From: Arenicola marina
Lineage: Eukaryota > Annelida > Polychaeta > Arenicolidae
DNA length: 64,000 nucleotides
Direction: 5' to 3'
NCBI GenBank assembly: GCA_964019135.1
Contig: OZ025257.1
Coordinates: 27,140,352 to 27,204,351 of the forward strand
Positions 34,501-46,500 of this stretch are shown here, in pieces (positions within the stretch are counted from its first letter, which is position 1; each line of letters opens with the position of its first letter). A program made the translations under genes and the position numbers. The notes under the pieces are model-generated. The model was not told the origin of the DNA. It worked only from the letters and a program-made list of their open reading frames with translations, and searched no databases.

Positions 34501-37500
34501 ACCTGCCTGGTAAGCAGCAGAGCGACTAGGTTATAACTTTACATGCAGAAGTCTTAAAATATATTACAATAAAACAGAGAACGAGTTTAGAGATGCATGC
34601 ACCGTGCCCAGAATTATATAACATCAGCATTGGTTAATAAACAAAACGGCCTAATTTATTACAGTATTCTAGTTTTGAAATGGTGTACATAAGTACAGTT
34701 GTCGGTAAGGTTGGTGTACTTCTGCCACCTTGGTGCCCGCCAATGTATGGGCTAAACCGGCCACGGTGTCTCAAGGGACAATAAGGGGAAATTATACGTG
34801 CAGCATTCCCCAGATTCACATGGCGTGCACGATCATACAGGACCACACAGGACCACAGAGGACCACAGAGGACCGAGGCTCTTGCTATTGACTTGCAGCT
34901 CAGCGTAGAATCATCAACTGTGCTACGGAACCACCTCTGCCCCCCCCCCCCCCGATACAGGCGGTTCAGCCCCAAGAGGAACTTTGATTTTTCCTTTCAA
35001 AGGATGAAATTATGGAACGGATATAACCAAAATGCCGACAATCAGACGAGTTGCAAGCCCCATACCGGGTTAACCAATACCCACTGCTATCATTCCAAGG
35101 TTTTATTTATACCTACATTAATACATGACAACCGAGGCAAAACATTGATTAATTTGATTGATTTATGTATGACGCTTATTAACCTCTGCAGGTCATATAG
35201 CGACGAAAGGTCAAGGAAGCGAGGAACCATGTCTCCGGATGTAACCCCATACTCTTTGCAAAGAAAGACACGGGATCTTTATCCTTCACAAGCAAGGATT
35301 ATTTGCACAGGCGGGATTCGAATCCCGCACCGGCTGCTTGAGCTAGGCCCCCGGTTTGCGCCTCAGTAATTCCAGATTGCCGATGAGTCCCACACAACAA
35401 GCCCTATGCAAAGATATATACAGAGAGCTGTTAAAAGGTTAGTCGCCGTGATACACCAGACTCGTGACGTGACGTACTCACATGCAGTCTCCTGCGAGAT
35501 GTCATGGCAACCGGGAGTCTTGGCCAATACAATACTTAGGTCATACCCACGTCACCACTCTTGCTATATTATACATATTTTTTTACCTACGCCAACTTGC
35601 TTCCATCGGCCACGTGCGAAAATCGCCTTACGAGGTGATTTTTTGTTACGACAAAAGATTAAACAGAACTCCGGTGTTAACGTTTACATAAAAAGTTAAA
35701 GTAATATAAATTCAAAGGCGATGTGTACGCACGAGCGTGAGGAGAGCGCGCATGACTACTTGCGCCCAGAGGGACGCCTGGTTCGTTAGCCCTGGAGTAG
35801 GGTAGGTCATACTCTCTACTTACAGAGAATAGCAAGGCGGGGAGCGGGGTAAAGGTCTCCATGTTGATCATAGCCAGCGCCTCAGGCAAATGACCTTGGC
35901 GAGCTCCCACAAAAAACAACCTGCAAGGCGCAAAACAACACCGCAGACCATCAAAACACGTCACATTGCCTCCAGAGAGAGGTCAGCCGCCATTTTGGGG
36001 TTGTTTAAGACAATATCTGGGCTTCTGTTTGTCCAGACCAGAGGGCGCTGCACGTTAGCGTTGGTCGCGATACGTTTAAACAGTAGAACACAACGTTTCA
36101 AGGACATAGAGGGTATTAACTGATACAGCACCTTGTGCTTATATCCCTCGTTGTCAAGGACAACAAATTCTGCCCTTCTCCCGTTGCCAGAGACAACTCT
36201 GTGCATGTTCAACCTTGCGAGGACCAATACGGTACGCGGAAGTTTGACTGCGCCTCTACCCGTTACCACGGACAACAGGGTACGTTTTGCCCCGTTGCCA
36301 TGGACACAAATTGATGCCTCAACCCGCACTTATTGGCAGATGAGCAGCCCAAAGGCCTTGATGTCATAAGATCATAGACAACAAATATAATGCTGAAATG
36401 AACCTCATTTTCCCCTAACATCACCATTCACATCTCAGCTAAAATTGTGGTTCCGTTATGACAAACGTCGCTGAATTACAACAGCTCCCAGCACTACATG
36501 AGCGCGCTATGATAAGATATTCGCCCCGGTAAGCGGGACTTCGGACTCACCTTCCGGACGTGAAGAGAAGTCCGTTGACGCCGCCGAAACAGGACAAGGA
36601 CACGAAGACCGGGATGATCCAAGCCATGACCCCAAAGACACGATCGGCGAAGATCTGGAGCAGTACAACAAAATACACACTGGTTGTCAGTACAGACTAA
36701 ACCGGTCCGCGCATATTAATAATAACAGTAATACTAGCAAGACAATCGCACATTTTCGACCTCTGATTATTGCAATTCTTACCACCGCCACGGCGTCGGC
36801 CTCTTTGATCCCGCAATACCCTTACCACAGCCACGGCGTCGGCCTCTTTGATCTTTCAATACCCTGACCACAGCCACGGCGTCGGCCTCTTTGATCTTTC
36901 AATACCCTGACCACAGCCACGGCGTCGGCCTCTTTGATCTTCCAATACCCTTATCACAGCCACGGCGTCGGCCTCTTTGATCTTGCAATACCTTTACCAC
37001 AGCCACAGCGTCGGCCTCTTTGGTCTTTCAATACCCTGACCACAGCTACGGCGTCGGCCTCTTTGATCTTCCAATACCCTAACCACAGCCACGGCGTCGG
37101 CCTCTTTGATCTTCCAATACCCTTATCACAGCCACGGCGTCGGCCTCTTTGATCTTGCAATACCCTTACCACAGCCACGGCGTCGGCCTCTTTGATCTCG
37201 CAATACCCTTACCACAGCCATGGCCTCTTTCATCTTGCAATACCCTAACCACCGCCACGGCGTCGGCCTCTTTGATCTTCCAATACCCTAACCACAGCCA
37301 CGGCCTCTTTCATCTTGCAATACCCTAACCACAGCCACGGCGTCGGCCTCTTTGATCTTCCAATACCCTTACCACAGCCATGGCCTCTTTCATCTTGCAA
37401 TACCCTAACCACCGCCACGGCGTCGGCCTCTTTGATCTTCCAATACCCTGACCACAGCTACGGCGTCGGCCTCTTTGATCTTCCAATACCCTTACCGCAG

Positions 37501-40500
37501 CCACGGCTTCTTTGATCTTGCAATACCCTAACCACAGCTACGGCGTCGGCCTCTTTGATCTTCCAATACCCTAACCACAGCCACGGCCTCTTTCATCTTG
37601 CAATACCCTAACCACAGCCACGGCGTCGGCCTCTTTGATCTTCCAATACCCTTACCACAGCCATGGCCTCTTTCATCTTGCAATACCCTAACCACCGCCA
37701 CGGCGTCGGCCTCTTTGATCTTCCAATACCCTGACCACAGCTACGGCGTCGGCCTCTTTGATCTTCCAATACCCTTACCGCAGCCACGGCTTCTTTGATC
37801 TTGCAATACCCTTACCGCAGCCACGGCGTCGGCCTCTTTGATCTTGCAATACCCTTACCACAGCCGCAGCGTCGGCCTCTTTGATCTCGCAATACCCTTA
37901 CCACAGCCATGGCCTCTTTCATCTTGCAATACCCTAACCACCGCCACGGCGTCGGCCTCTTTGATCTTCCAATACCCTAACCACAGCCACGGCCTCTTTC
38001 ATCTTGCAATACCCTAACCACAGCCACGGCGTCGGCCTCTTTGATCTTCCAATACCCTAACCACAGCCACGGCCTCTTTGATCTTGCAATACCTTTCCCA
38101 CAGCCACGGCGTCGGCCTCTTTGATCTCGCAATACCCTTACCACAGCCACGGCGTCGGCCTCTTTGACCTCGCAATACCCTTACCACAGCCACGGCGTCG
38201 GCCTCTTTGATTATCCAATACCCTTACCACAGCCATGGCATCGGCCTCTTTGATCTTCCAATACCCTTACCACAGCCACGGCGTCGGCCTCTTTGATCTC
38301 GCAATACCCTTACCACAGCCACGGCCTCTTTGATCTTACAATACCTTTACCACCGCCACGGCGTCGGCCTCTTTGATCTCCCAATACCCTAACCACCGCC
38401 ACGGCGTCGGCCTCTTTGATCTTCAAATACCCTAACCACCGCCACGGCGTCGGCCTCTTTGATCTCGCAATACCCTTACCACAGCCACGGCGTCGGCCTC
38501 TTTGATCTCGCAATACCCTTACCACAGCCACGGCGTCGGCCTCTTTGATCTCGCAATACCCTTACCACAGCCACGGCCTCTTTGATCTTGCAATACCTTT
38601 CCCACAGCCACGGCGTCGGCCTCTTTGATCTCGCAATACCCTAACCACAGCCACGGCGTCGGCCTCTTTGATCTTCCAATACCCTAACCACAGCCACGGC
38701 CTCTTTCATCTTGCAATACCCTAACCACAGCCACGGCGTCGGCCTCTTTGATCTTCCAATACCCTTACCACAGCCATGGCCTCTTTCATCTTGCAATACC
38801 CTAACCACCGCCACGGCGTCGGCCTCTTTGATCTTCCAATACCCTGACCACAGCTACGGCGTCGGCCTCTTTGATCTTCCAATACCCTTACCGCAGCCAC
38901 GGCTTCTTTGATCTTGCAATACCCTAACCACAGCTACGGCGTCGGCCTCTTTGATCTTCCAATACCCTAACCACAGCCACGGCCTCTTTCATCTTGCAAT
39001 ACCCTAACCACAGCCACGGCGTCGGCCTCTTTGATCTTCCAATACCCTTACCACAGCCATGGCCTCTTTCATCTTGCAATACCCTAACCACCGCCACGGC
39101 GTCGGCCTCTTTGATCTTCCAATACCCTGACCACAGCTACGGCGTCGGCCTCTTTGATCTTCCAATACCCTTACCGCAGCCACGGCTTCTTTGATCTTGC
39201 AATACCCTTACCGCAGCCACGGCGTCGGCCTCTTTGATCTTGCAATACCCTTACCACAGCCGCAGCGTCGGCCTCTTTGATCTCGCAATACCCTTACCAC
39301 AGCCATGGCCTCTTTCATCTTGCAATACCCTAACCACCGCCACGGCGTCGGCCTCTTTGATCTTCCAATACCCTAATCACAGCCACGGCCTCTTTCATCT
39401 TGCAATACCCTAACCACAGCCACGGCGTCGGCCTCTTTGATCTTCCAATACCCTAACCACAGCCACGGCCTCTTTGATCTTGCAATACCTTTCCCACAGC
39501 CACGGCGTCGGCCTCTTTGATCTCGCAATACCCTTACCACAGCCACGGCGTCGGCCTCTTTGACCTCGCAATACCCTTACCACAGCCACGGCGTCGGCCT
39601 CTTTGATTATCCAATACCCTTACCACAGCCACGGCATCGGCCTCTTTGATCTTCCAATACCCTTACCACAGCCACGGCGTCGGCCTCTTTGATCTCGCAA
39701 TACCCTTACCACAGCCACGGCCTCTTTGATCTTACAATACCTTTACCACAGCCACGGCGTCGTCCTCTTTGATCCCGCAATACCCTAACCACTGCCACGG
39801 CGTCGGCCTCTTTGATCTCTCAATACCCTAACCACCGCCACGGCGTCGGCCTCTTTGATCTTCCAATACCCTAACCACCGCCACGGCGTCGGCCTCTTTG
39901 ATCTCGCAATACCCTTACCACAGCCACGGCGTCGGCCTCTTTGATCTCGCAATACCCTTACCACAGCCACGGCCTCTTTGATCTTGCAATACCTTTCCCA
40001 CAGCCACGGCGTCGGCCTCTTTGATCTCGCAATACCCTAACCACAGCCACGGCGTCGGCCTCTTTGATCTTCCAATACCCTTACCACAGCCACGGCGTCG
40101 GCCTCTTTGATCTCGCAATACCCTTACCACAGCCACGGCCTCTTTGATCTTGCAATACCTTTCCTACAGCCACGGCGTCGGCCTCTTTGATCTCGCAATA
40201 CCCTAACCACCGCCACGGCGTCGGCCTCTTTGATCTTCCAATAGCCTTACCACCGCCACGGCGTCGGCCTCTTTGATCTCGCAATACCCTTACCACAGCC
40301 ACGGCGTCGGCCTCTTTGATCTCGCAATACCCTTACCACACCCACGGCCTCTTTGATCTTGCAATACCTTTCCCACAGCCACGGCGTCGGCCTCTTTGAT
40401 CTCGCAATACCCTAACCACAGCCACGGCGTCGGCCTCTTTGATCTCGCAATACCCTTACCACACCCACGGCCTCTTTGATCTTGCAATACCTTTCCCACA

Positions 40501-43500
40501 GCCACGGCGTCGGCCTCTTTGATCTTCCAATACCCTTACCACAGCCACGGCCTTTTATGATCTCGTAATACCCTTACCACAGCCACGACGTCGGCCTCTT
40601 TGACCTCGCAATACCCTTACCACAGCCACGGCGTCGGCCTCCTTGATCTTCCAATACCCTTACCACAGCCACGGCGTCGGCCTCTTTGATCTTCCAATAC
40701 CCTTACCACAGCCACGGCGTCGGCCTCTTTGATCTCGCAATACCCTTACCACAGCCACGGCCTCTTTGATCTTACAATACCTTTCCCACAGCCACGGCGT
40801 CGGCCTCTTTGATCTCGCAATACCCTAACCACCGCCACGGCGTCGGCCTCTTTGATCTTCCAATACCCTAACCACCGCCACGGCGTCGGCCTCTTTGATC
40901 TTCCAATACCCTAACCACCGCCACGGCGTCGGCCTCTTTGATCTCGCAATACCCTTACCACAGCCACGGCGTCGGCCTCTTTGATCTCGCAATACCCTTA
41001 CCACAGCCACGGCCTCTTTGATCTTGCAATACCTTTCCCACAGCCATGGCGTCGGCCTCTTTGATCTCGCAATACCCTAACCACAGCCACGGCGTCGGCC
41101 TCTTTGATCTTCCAATACCCTTACCACAGCCACGGCGTCGGCCTCTTTGATCTCGCAATACCCTTACCACAGCCACGGCCTCTGATCTTGCAATACCTCT
41201 CCCACAGCCATGGCGTCGGCCTCTTTGATCTCGCAATACCCTAACAACCGCCACGGCGTCGGCCTCTTTGATCTTCCAATACCCTTACCACAGCCACGGC
41301 CTTTTATGATCTTGCAATACCCTTACCACAGCCACGGCGTCGGCCTATTTGATCTCGCAATACCTTTCCCACAGCCACGGCGTCGGTCTCTTTGATCTCG
41401 CAATACCCTTACCACAGCCACGGCGTCGGCCTCTTTGATCTTCCAATACCCTAACCACAGCCACGGCCTCTTTGATCTTCCAATACCCTTGCCACAGCCA
41501 CGGCGTCGGCCTCTTTGATCTCGCAATACCCTTACCACAGCCACGGCGTCGGCCTCTTTGATCTCCTCGGGGGACACGATGCTGCAGTAGGCCACGTTGG
41601 CCATGACGTAGGTAAAGGTGACGAGGGGCAGCGAGAGGTAGATGGCGCGGGGCATGTCTCGCTGAGGATCCTTCATCTCCTCGGTCACGAAGTTCAAGAA
41701 GTTCCTGCCAGCAAATCAATGAACGAATTGCATGTTTTAGGCCATTGTTATGCTTACACGCCAGGGTTAAAACTTGGCTAAGGAACCTCTTAGGATCGTG
41801 AGGGATGTATGGATAAAACATGCTCCAGATTATGTGCCTGGGTCCGGATTAGAACCAAGGACATATTGATCTGCGGCTTAGTACGCTTGTTACACCACCA
41901 GGGACCCCGCCCCCCGCTCCCTCTAACCCGACAAAGTCGATCAGAAGCTTAAAGCGCTGACTGACAATATAGCAAGGATGCGGTCCTTGGACATAGTCAC
42001 GGATAGGACTACACACTTGTAACAACTTGTAACCAATAAATGTCCTCCAAAGTTTGTGATGACTTTGGCCACTTGCGATTCTACACCTTCACCCTGACTC
42101 CCAATGACCCGTGACCTGCCAGATGACCTTTGACCTACCAGCCAGCATAAGCAAACAGTCCGGAGTACACAGCCAGAGACATCTTGCCCACATCCAACTC
42201 GGTGCCTTCAAACGCATTCTGGAAATGTTCCACTCGCCCTGAAGAGAAAGGAGAAGCAATTGAAGAAGCAACGTCATTGCAGCAGCGCATCTGAACACTA
42301 GACCCAAGCCTATCATATCCTACATTGTGCACAGACCCCGGAACCCACATTGCACACTGACTCTGACCCTACATTGTACACTGATCCTGACCCCACATTG
42401 TACACTGATCCTAACCCAACATCATACACTGACCTTGACCGTACATTGTACACTGATCCTGACCCACATTGTACACTGATGCTGATCCCACATTGTACAC
42501 TGACCCTGACCCCACATTGTACACTGACCATGACCCCACATTGTACACTGACCCTGACCCCACATTGTACACTGACCATGACCCCATATTGTACACTAAC
42601 TCCAAATTGTACACTGACCCCACATTGTACACTGGCCCAACATTGTACACTGACCCTGACCCCATTATTGACCCCTGGCGCCACTCTGACCCCAGACGCC
42701 ACTGACCCCTGTACACTGACCTAATCCCATCATGGCGAACCCGGTGACGATGATGATGGCGAGGGCCAGGAGCTTAGCCCGTGACCTCACACTGACCCCT
42801 GACCCCACACTGACCCATGACCCCACACTGACCCCTGACCACACACTGTACACTGACCTAATCCCATCATGGCGAACCCGGTGACGATGATGATGGCGAG
42901 GGCCAGGAGCTTGGCCACCGTGAACAGGTCCTGGATGCGTGTCGACCAGCGCACGCTGCGGGCATTGATGAAGGTCAGCAGCGCTGTAACAGGGAGCGCA
43001 ATGGTCAGGGCACAGGGTAACAGATAAAGATAGAGCCACAGAGAAGGGCACAATGCATCAGTGACAGTGTTACAGAGGAAGGCAGTGTAACAGAGGTATA
43101 CAGTGTCACAGGTAGACAGTGTAACAGAGGTAGACAGTGTCACAGAGACAGTGTAACAGAGGAAGACAGTGTAACCGAGGTAGACAGTGTAACCGAGGTA
43201 GAAAGTGTAACAGAGGAAGACAGCGTCACAGAGACAGTGTAATAGAAGTAGACAGTGTAACAGAGGCAGACTGTAACAGGCATAATCACAAATGTCACAG
43301 AAACCGCGTAATAGAGGCAGAATCAATGTAACAGATACAGACAGCGTCACAGGCAGAACTAATGTAATACAGAGACAATAGTATAACAGAGATAATGGCA
43401 TAACAAACACAATATAAAAAGGACAAGCATACTGTAACAGAGGCCGACAATTGTTAACGTGCAACTCTTGTTCCCATTGTGATTCCTATTTTATAAAATG

Positions 43501-46500
43501 TTGGTGTTTTAGGCCATTTTCGCGCACATGAAGTCCAAGATCTGGACCAACAAACCTTCAGGGACAATGAAAGGGTGTTGGATGAACCTTGTTCCAGATG
43601 CCGGTGCCAGGGCGCGAACCCACGACCTGTTGATCTGCAGCTCACACTGCTTAACAAGTGACTTAGCGAGGCTCCTGTGTTATTGTAGGAGAGTGGTTGC
43701 TATATTCGGCCTCGCAGTGAGCTACATTCTTGCTTCCACTGTCTGAGACCAACCGCTGCCAACATGCACAGATGGTCTGACGTCATCTGTGTAGTGACGT
43801 CGCTATCGGGGGGGGGGGCTGGGACACACAGCCAGTGCCTGATCGGTTATCCTTCCCCGGTAAACCTCCCGTTTGGACGAACGGAAGGGGAAAGCAGAAA
43901 AAAACAGGTTTCATGCAAAACTAAGTGTGATAATTACAACCAAGCCCCAGCCCCAGGATGACGCCCTCATCCCTTGAGGATCCCAATGGATTACACGAGT
44001 AAAACCATGCTGTACTATAGCAAGTGCGGGCAATAGTAGTGTTACAAGTGTGGGCCACTGTAGTGTTACAAGTGTGGGCGACTGTAGTGTAATAAGTGTG
44101 GGCGACTGTAGTGCTACAAGTGTGGGCCACTGTAGTGCTACAAGTGTGGGCGACTGTAGTGCTACAAGTGTGGACGACTGTAGTGCTACAAGTGTGGGCG
44201 ACTGTAGTGCTACAAGTGTGGGCGACTGTAGTGCTACAAGTGTGGGCCACTGTAGTGTTACAAGTGTGGACGACTGTAGTGTTACAAGGGTGGGCGACTG
44301 TAGTGTTACAAGTTTGGACGACTGTAGTGTTACAAGGGTGGGCGACTGTAGTGTTACAAGTGTGGACGACTGTAGTGTTACAAGTTTGGACGACTGTAGT
44401 GTTACAAGTGTGGACGACTGTAGTGTTACAAGTGCGCTGACTGTCACCACAGCCGCCGCCACACTAACCTTAACACGACGTACGTGACCAAGATGTTATT
44501 GAAGGGGCCGGTGGGTGGGTGGGTGGGTGGGGAGGGAAGAGGCGGGTGCAAAAATCGCACCGATGTGACCTTGGTCTGCGCTTATCTAGCCCACAAGGAC
44601 GATCGGGAAGCACAATGCTGGCCGACCGGACCCCTTTGCCAACAAGGTTTCAGTCTTTCCTTCCCAAATGACCTCCAGTGACCTCTGATATCCGCCTCAA
44701 GGCAACTACCACAAGCATGACAGCAGCCGGATTTGACCCCCGGTGATCCGGCGTCTCCGCTGCGTGGCGCCAGCACTCATTGCGTATGTATGCCAAGTCG
44801 GTCGGTGCGTGTGTTGAGGATCCAGTGGCTACGGGCATGGAAAGGTGAGGCCCTATGACGTCAGAGATTCCATGCCAGCAAGGGTGGAGTGGCGTGGCGT
44901 GGTGTGGACGGGAGAGGGAGGGGGGCAGACTGAGTCCACAAGCACGTGTACGGGAGAGGGCAAAAACCTAGAGGGCCGCCAAACAGTTCCTTCTCACTCC
45001 AAGTCCTGATACAGACGCCTGACATCCCGGGTATGTCTGCTACGACGGCTAATCAAAGAATCTGGCCCCAACTTAGTCCCATATGAGACAGTTGTTGCTA
45101 CACACAACAGTCTCATGTCCGCATGTAGAAAATGAGGGTGTAAGATTTGTTTTTGTGGGCGACTAAGTGTTGTTAACCGCACGATCCATCAAACCCTTGT
45201 CATTTTGTACTCTGATACCCTAACTTCATATTTACCACAAAACCCACATGCATATGAACTAACAAAGTATCGCATTACTATCAAGTCGGTTGAAATGAGA
45301 CTTTCTTGTTGTTTAGGTTACACACCAATAGGTCGTGCGTAGAAAAGTATATACCGTCAAGTAGTGCCTAAAATATGATCGTATATCAGGGTTAGATGGT
45401 TACTGGTTACTTCTTTCTTTGTATATATTGTTTCTTTTACTAATGTTTGGCCAGATTACTGCCTGTTGCATTAATCTGTGGCGTATTTAATCATGTTTGC
45501 GGACGTTACGGGTGCGTGGTTCGGTCGACCTCATTACTTGCTGATTCGCTAGGTGTTTAATTTTCGGCGGGTCGCGCTAGGGGGGGTGTCATACTATGGG
45601 ATGTAGCTAAAAATATCGCACGTGAACCTATGTTCTGTTTGTTGTTAAAATAAAGTTGGATACTTTCTCTATAATTTCCTATGGCCTATATAGTCAAACA
45701 TGGTTACCGATTTTTTTCTAGCATGGGGTTGAAAATTTGGGTTTTTGCATTACTTAACCTGGGGATGGTTTCTATTGGTGTGTAACCTTAAGGTTACACA
45801 CCAATAGGGCTATACAGTTCTCGCGATCGGGCCTCGAGACTTCAGTTTTGGGGACAAACAAACAAACGTGCTCCATGTTGAAGTATAGGCAGCTATAAGT
45901 CAATTTCTTTCCAGGTTTATTCTAAAGACTATGAGTACCATTTCACTAAACATGGCTATGGGAGATATACGTTAAAATATTTGGAGGCGATGAAGCGCAG
46001 AACTTTGCGAACATACAAGGAAAAATCCGTCTTCAAAACACTCGAAAGCTAAAAATAACGTTCTAAATTTAGCCCTGCACCCGGGCTTTCGCAAGTTCAC
46101 CAAGCAGAGAGTGACGTCACAGGGTTTCGCGTGCCTCCGCGGTAACAAAAATGGCGAGAGCAAGTGATCGACTTAACCATTCCGCTGTCAAAATGTGCAG
46201 TGCATGGAGGAACAACACACGGGTGCGTCATTAAACCACATGGTAAAGATAAAATAAGACCAGTGGGATGTTTTCGCATCACTTTTGGATTACGAAAAGA
46301 CCAAGTTTCTTCATTTTTGTAAGTTTTCTGTTTGAAGCCTTGCGCCAACGTTGTCACCGGGGAGAATCCGTGTGACGTCATAATGCCTCGTTTTCGTAGG
46401 AAATGCAAAAAAACGTTAGTTTCTCAGTCGTATTGTCCCGTCGTAACAAATATTCGTCATTGTGATGGCGCAAACGAATAAAAAAATATGTCATCTATCC

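Larger units (their letters stand above)
28593..41570. repeat. Segmental direct duplication, copy B
   Basis: Partner of the segment starting at position 1. The coordinate offset moves from 28592 at the left to 28777 near the last exon and 27335-27341 after the 23-bp array, recording where arrays differ. Unlike copy A it continues rightwards into the exon at 41536-41704. Confidence 0.93.

Noticed and set aside
42313-42724. Frames of 100-129 codons on both strands
   Set aside because: Readings of the 24-bp tandem repeat between two SLC7 exons.
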